A stretch of DNA of 64,000 bases, from contig CAVTYY010000004.1 in assembly GCA_963739045.1 (NCBI GenBank), forward strand, positions 1,054,001 to 1,118,000. Direction: 5' to 3'. Made by a program: the position numbers and the translations under genes. Every line of letters starts with the position of its first letter. Within the stretch, counting starts at the first letter, position 1. Source of the stretch: Halobacillus_B sp963739045 (lineage in GTDB: Bacteria; Bacillota; Bacilli; Bacillales; Halobacillaceae). Below, piece after piece: positions 60,344-64,000 of the stretch. The notes beneath the pieces were generated by a model. The model saw nothing but the letters and a program-made list of their open reading frames with translations, was not told the DNA's origin and ran no database searches.

Positions 60344-61654
60344 ATGAGAAAATCTGTTGTGGCCATCGTTGGAAGACCTAATGTAGGTAAATCCACGATT
60401 TTTAACCGCCTAGTTGGAGATCGTATTTCAATAGTAGAAGATACACCTGGAGTGACTAGAGACCGAATCTATGCTCAAGCCGAATGGCTGACCACATTGT
60501 TTAATGTGATCGACACAGGAGGGATAGAGCTTGGAGATGAACCTTTACTAGTCCAAATGAGAGCTCAGGCACAAGTGGCGATTGACGAAGCTGATGTAAT
60601 CATCTTTATGGTGAATGGACGTGATGGGATCACCGGCGCCGATGAAGAAGTCGCTAAGCTGTTATTTAAGTCTAATAAACCTGTCGTACTTGCTGTGAAT
60701 AAAGTAGATAATCCAGAAATGCGCGAGGATATTTACGAATTTTATTCTTTAGGATTTGGAGAGCCATTTCCTATTTCAGGCACTCATGGTCTCGGTCTTG
60801 GTGATCTGCTGGATGAAGTCGTCCATCATTTCCCTGAACGTGAAGTTGTGGAGGAAGATGATGATACTATCCGTTTTAGTTTAATCGGCCGTCCTAATGT
60901 TGGAAAGTCTTCATTAGTGAATAGTCTGCTAGGTCAGGAACGAGTGATTGTTAGTGAAATTGCCGGGACTACTAGAGATGCGATCGATACTCCTTTCCAA
61001 AAAGATGACCAGGATTTCGTCATTATAGATACGGCTGGAATGAGAAAACGAGGAAAAGTTTATGAGGCAACCGAAAGATACAGTATTATGAGAGCTTTAA
61101 AAGCCATTGAGCGATCTGATGTTGTACTTGCCTTAATAGATGCAGAAACTGGGATCCAGGAACAAGATAAGAAAATTGCCGGATACGCCCATGAGGCAGG
61201 CAAAGCTGTGATCATCGTCGTAAATAAGTGGGATACGGTGAAATCAGAAGAAAAGACTATGAAAGAATACGAGGATAAAGTCAGATCTAATTTCCGCTAT
61301 CTTGACTACGCTCCTATTGTATTTCTGTCTGCAAAGACCAAAAAACGCATTCACACCTTGATTCCAAGGGTACTTGAAGCCAGTGAAAATCATGCGAAGC
61401 GTGTTCAGACAAATGTACTCAATGAAGTCATTATGGATGCTCTAGCTATGAACCCTTCCCCATCAATTAAAGGTCAGAAGTTAAAGATCTTTTATGCTGC
61501 CCAGGTTGCCGTTAAGCCGCCTAGTTTCGTCGTTTTTGTGAATCAGCCAGAACTTATGCATTTTACTTATCAGCGTTTCTTGGAAAACCGTATACGTGAA
61601 GCCTTTGGGTTCGAGGGAACTCCAATTAAAATATTCGCCAGAAAGCGCAGTTGA
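60344..61654 (+). CDS. der: GTPase Der (EngA)
   Basis: A 436-residue essential GTPase of 50S ribosome assembly with two G domains: GRPNVGKS at 10-17 and again near 183-190, each with DTxG and NKxD motifs. A KH-like C-terminal domain (about 355-436) follows. Just before the ATG, GAAAGG-ATGAC-CCTTTC forms a hairpin that contains the ribosome-binding site. Confidence 0.96.
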   Translation: MRKSVVAIVGRPNVGKSTIFNRLVGDRISIVEDTPGVTRDRIYAQAEWLTTLFNVIDTGGIELGDEPLLVQMRAQAQVAIDEADVIIFMVNGRDGITGADEEVAKLLFKSNKPVVLAVNKVDNPEMREDIYEFYSLGFGEPFPISGTHGLGLGDLLDEVVHHFPEREVVEEDDDTIRFSLIGRPNVGKSSLVNSLLGQERVIVSEIAGTTRDAIDTPFQKDDQDFVIIDTAGMRKRGKVYEATERYSIMRALKAIERSDVVLALIDAETGIQEQDKKIAGYAHEAGKAVIIVVNKWDTVKSEEKTMKEYEDKVRSNFRYLDYAPIVFLSAKTKKRIHTLIPRVLEASENHAKRVQTNVLNEVIMDALAMNPSPSIKGQKLKIFYAAQVAVKPPSFVVFVNQPELMHFTYQRFLENRIREAFGFEGTPIKIFARKRS

Positions 61655-61683
61655 TTGACTGCCAATTGAAGGGAGAATGTTAA

Positions 61684-62724
61684 ATGGGACAAGTAACTGT
61701 ATTAGGTGCAGGGAGCTGGGGCACGGCTCTAGCTATTGTACTGGCAGATAATGGTCACGACGTCCGTCTTTGGTCACATCGTGAATCCTATGTAAAAGAG
61801 ATTAATGAGAATCATACCAACGAAAAATATTTAAAGGGAGTTTCGATCCCTGCTAATGTTAAGGCAACTGCAAATCTGAAACAAGCTGTCTCAGGTTCAA
61901 AGGAAATCATTTTAGTAGTACCTACAAAGGCAATAAGAGATGTATGTAAACAACTGGTGGACGTAATTGATACTAAAGTCACACTTACCCATGCGTCCAA
62001 GGGAATTGAACCAGAGACTTACAAACGGGTGTCAGAAGTGATCAAGGAAGAAATCCCTGAAGAACTTTATAATGCAATTGTAGTGCTCTCAGGGCCAAGT
62101 CATGCCGAAGAAGTCAGCCTTAGACAGCCGACAACCGTAACGGTGTCGTCTGAAAATCTTGAAATGGCTAAAAGTGTTCAGGATCTATTTATTAACCGGC
62201 AATTCAGGGTGTACACTTCTCCAGATTTAGTCGGTGTGGAACTTGGAGGTTCCCTGAAGAATATTATAGCTCTTGGTGCCGGAATTTCAGATGGTCTTGG
62301 CTATGGAGATAATGCAAAGGCCGCTCTTATAACACGTGGTTTAGCAGAGATTGCTAGGCTAGGAACTTCTATGGGAGCAAATCCTTTAACATTTTCTGGT
62401 TTAACAGGCGTTGGTGATTTAATCGTGACATGTACCAGCTCTCACAGCCGTAATTGGCGTGCTGGTTATAAATTGGGTCAAGGGGCCGATCTGGAAGCGG
62501 TCCTTGAAGATATGGGCATGGTTGTCGAAGGAGTGCGCACTACAAAAGCCGCTTATCAGCTTTCTAAAGAAGAAGGGGTAGAAATGCCAATCACAGCTGG
62601 TATATACAGTGTTCTTTTTGAAGGTGCAAGTCCTGGAGATGTAGTGGATCAATTAATGACTCGAATCAGGCGTCATGAAATGGAAGATCTAACAAATATA
62701 CTTGATGAAAAAATGAAGGACTGA
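61684..62724 (+). CDS. gpsA: NAD(P)-dependent glycerol-3-phosphate dehydrogenase
   Basis: A 346-residue enzyme making sn-glycerol-3-phosphate for phospholipids. The NAD fold GAGSWGTA is at 8-15. The catalytic Lys is in the GGSLKNIIALGAG helix (about 187-199), and the substrate site is near GVGDLIVTCTSSHSRN. It follows der by 29 nt. Length is normal. Confidence 0.96.
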   Translation: MGQVTVLGAGSWGTALAIVLADNGHDVRLWSHRESYVKEINENHTNEKYLKGVSIPANVKATANLKQAVSGSKEIILVVPTKAIRDVCKQLVDVIDTKVTLTHASKGIEPETYKRVSEVIKEEIPEELYNAIVVLSGPSHAEEVSLRQPTTVTVSSENLEMAKSVQDLFINRQFRVYTSPDLVGVELGGSLKNIIALGAGISDGLGYGDNAKAALITRGLAEIARLGTSMGANPLTFSGLTGVGDLIVTCTSSHSRNWRAGYKLGQGADLEAVLEDMGMVVEGVRTTKAAYQLSKEEGVEMPITAGIYSVLFEGASPGDVVDQLMTRIRRHEMEDLTNILDEKMKD

Positions 62725-62774
62725 CACATAAATCTCCTCGTGCATATACTATCCAGAACCCAACGCACGAGGAG
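62723..62774 (+). promoter_or_regulatory. Sigma-K-like promoter and RBS-sequestering hairpin before the SpoVIF-like gene
   Basis: GACA, 16 bp, CATATACTA (62743-62751) matches the sigma-K form (mACm-16/17-CATAnnnTA) except one base. CTCCTCGTGC (62734-62743) pairs perfectly with GCACGAGGAG (62765-62774), whose right end is the ribosome-binding site. The promoter's own transcript would start near 62758 and lack the left arm. Confidence 0.62.
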
Positions 62775-62783
62775 GTCAAAGTA

Positions 62784-63044
62784 ATGAGTGGTTTTGAAAA
62801 GAATATTTTCGATCATTTAAAGAAGAAGGCGAATATCAATCCTGAGGATGTCTATAAGGTGGCGGATTCCGTCCAAAATGCAGATTTCTCTGATGAAAAA
62901 ACAATTCGCCGGTTAATTCAGCAATTAGCTAAAATTGCCAACAAACCCGTTTCCAAACAAAAAGAAGATAAAATAGTTGAAGCGATTGTGAAACAAAACA
63001 TGCCTCTTGATATGAGTACTCTGGGGAAATTTTTTAAAGGTTAA
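62784..63044 (+). CDS. Stage VI sporulation protein F-like
   Basis: An 86-residue helical, charged protein of the SpoVIF (B. subtilis YjcC) family, with DHLKKKANINPEDVYKVADSVQ near the start and LGKFFKG at the end. SpoVIF stabilises the late mother-cell regulator GerR in B. subtilis. The GAGGAGG site lies in a hairpin arm. Whether this is the YjcC orthologue or a paralogue cannot be settled here. Confidence 0.8.
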   Translation: MSGFEKNIFDHLKKKANINPEDVYKVADSVQNADFSDEKTIRRLIQQLAKIANKPVSKQKEDKIVEAIVKQNMPLDMSTLGKFFKG

Positions 63045-63145
63045 TTTGAAAGTGGGCGCCTGATGAGGCGGTCCTTCAAGATTATGCATACAATAACACG
63101 CAGCAATTATTTTGCATGAGCTACGATCGGGAATTATTTAGTCAG

Positions 63146-63177
63146 CCGGGGCACTAATTATGCTCCGGATTTTTTTA
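63146..63177 (+). terminator. Terminator of the SpoVIF-like gene
   Basis: CCGGGGCA/TGCTCCGG stem (one G-T pair), 7-nt loop, AT then T7. Confidence 0.88.
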
Positions 63178-63200
63178 GTTTAATACTTTGAGACAACCTA

Positions 63201-63209
63201 TGATATAAT
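63201..63209 (+). promoter_or_regulatory. Extended -10 promoter of the DUF2768 gene
   Basis: TGATATAAT (TGn plus perfect TATAAT) 37 nt before the start codon. Confidence 0.6.
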
Positions 63210-63245
63210 ACGTACAGTTTATTGGTAAGAGGAGGATTTAACAGA

Positions 63246-63443
63246 ATGTCGATCGGGATGCTCAATATGTACATATCTTTTGCCGGAATCTTATTCTTAA
63301 TTCTCTCCATAGTTCTTATATTGCTTAGTCGTCACAAGCTGACGGGTGTGCTTTCCGTTATTACCGCTATTTTTGCCTATGTATTTATGATTCTCGGAGG
63401 CTTGATTATTTTTTATATCGTAATGAGCGGACCTACAGCATAG
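63246..63443 (+). CDS. DUF2768 family small membrane protein
   Basis: A 65-residue protein of two transmembrane helices (about 5-27 and 33-57) joined by a short basic loop (SRHKL). ATG 63246 follows GAGGAGG; the frame start at 63222 precedes that site. It sits between the SpoVIF-like gene and yphF, as the DUF2768 gene does in related Bacillaceae. Function unknown. Confidence 0.8.
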   Translation: MSIGMLNMYISFAGILFLILSIVLILLSRHKLTGVLSVITAIFAYVFMILGGLIIFYIVMSGPTA

Positions 63444-63460
63444 AAAAGGAGGAAAGCCTC

Positions 63461-64000
63461 GTGAGATGGGCTAAATTATTACTAATCCCGCTATTTACTT
63501 TATTACTTAGTGGGTGTCTATACCCTCAGTCACAATTACAAAAGAACCAGACCCCAAATCAAATTCAGCTGGAACAAATTCAACAAGCAGTAGATTCATT
63601 TCAAGATCAAACTAATGGCTTACTGCCAATCAAAACAAAACCTCAAGACACTCCTATCTTTATAAAATATCCGATTGATTTCTCCAAGCTTAGAGAAAAG
63701 GGATTGATCGGGGAAGCGCCAGGAAGCTCGTTTGAGAACGGCGGTCATTATCAATACGTGATTATTAAGCCGGAAACAAATCCTACTGTAAAAGTTCTTG
63801 ATTTACGTACAAGCGAAACTTTAAGAGCTCTGCAAGTGAAGATAAAGTTTTACAAAGAGAAGAATAAGTATCCTCCTTTTGGCAGTCAGGTAGCTAAAGG
63901 GGTTTATAAATTAAATTATGAAAAGCTTGGATTGGACCATCAGCCCGTTGTTGATAGTCCTTATTCTGACCAAAGTCTCCCCATCTATATCAGTGATCAG
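63461..64000 (+). CDS. yphF: YphF-like lipoprotein, 3' end outside window
   Basis: The frame opens with GTG after AAAGGAGGAAAG and stays open for 180 codons to the window edge. It has a signal peptide with lipobox LLSGC (Cys19). A Gln-rich linker and a domain with PIDFSKLREKGLIGEAPGSS and YQYVIIKPETNPTVKVLDLR follow. In B. subtilis yphF lies here, just before spoIVA. The C-terminus is unseen. Function unknown. Confidence 0.75.
   Translation, partial: MRWAKLLLIPLFTLLLSGCLYPQSQLQKNQTPNQIQLEQIQQAVDSFQDQTNGLLPIKTKPQDTPIFIKYPIDFSKLREKGLIGEAPGSSFENGGHYQYVIIKPETNPTVKVLDLRTSETLRALQVKIKFYKEKNKYPPFGSQVAKGVYKLNYEKLGLDHQPVVDSPYSDQSLPIYISDQ

Noticed and set aside
1..64000. tRNA, rRNA, CRISPR arrays, prophage, intact insertion sequences
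   Set aside because: No cloverleaf-type sequence, regular spacer repeats, transposase or phage genes were seen; XerD is the housekeeping recombinase, not a phage integrase.

Overview
The window is chromosomal DNA from a spore-forming low-G+C Gram-positive bacterium of the Bacillaceae. Nearly every gene has a recognisable counterpart in the Bacillus subtilis stretch running from yqkB past gpsA to yphF, in the same order and orientation. Spacings, a few inserted genes and the general look suggest a moderately halophilic relative (Halobacillus or Virgibacillus type) rather than B. subtilis itself. That genus-level guess is an impression, not a measurement.

Layout. (1) 1-7.1 kb: the end of an FAD monooxygenase, yqkB-yqkC, an aldo/keto reductase, nudF, spoIIM, fur behind an exact PerR-type box, a short-chain dehydrogenase, yqzK and xerD. 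(2) 7.1-10.9 kb: nucleoside salvage (deoB, punA, pdp) and a HIT-family hydrolase. (3) 11-18.4 kb: the sporulation core dacF, spoIIAA-spoIIAB-sigF, then spoVAA-AB-AC-AD-AE-AF, with readable sigma-F, sigma-H-like and sigma-G promoters. (4) 18.4-19.3 kb: about 0.9 kb without genes, holding a large structured repeat-like element. (5) 19.3-33.8 kb: lysA, ppiB, two tiny membrane peptides, ribT, scpAB, dacB-spmA-spmB, rluB and the complete resABCDE cytochrome c biogenesis/redox-sensing operon. (6) 33.8-35.2 kb: a cobalamin riboswitch controlling a DUF4430 lipoprotein and an ECF S-component. (7) 35.2-45.9 kb: sigX-rsiX with an autoregulatory promoter, an XRE regulator, ferredoxin, ypbB-recQ, cotJABC with a sigma-E promoter, a CBS protein, ypbG, a MerR/B12-binding regulator with the hallmarks of the light sensor CarH, and mecB. 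(8) 46-64 kb: ddl, gudB, bacillithiol-disulfide reductase ypdA, ansA, prsW, sleB-ypeB, the c-di-GMP receptor motI, cmk, plsC, an S1-domain protein, fni, yphA-yphB plus a capping peptide, der, gpsA, a SpoVIF-like gene, a DUF2768 gene and the start of the lipoprotein gene yphF.

Together the genes cover spore formation and germination (commitment sigma factor, dipicolinate channel, cortex maturation and lysis, coat), respiration control, envelope stress and core housekeeping. The parts most worth a second look are the B12 theme (riboswitch-controlled uptake genes and a CarH-like regulator within 11 kb), a hairpin that appears to lock the ribosome-binding site of the SpoVIF-like gene in read-through transcripts but not in its own sporulation transcript, a terminator stem used at five sites, and the structured element at 18.86-19.09 kb. 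No tRNA, rRNA, CRISPR array, prophage or intact insertion sequence was seen.
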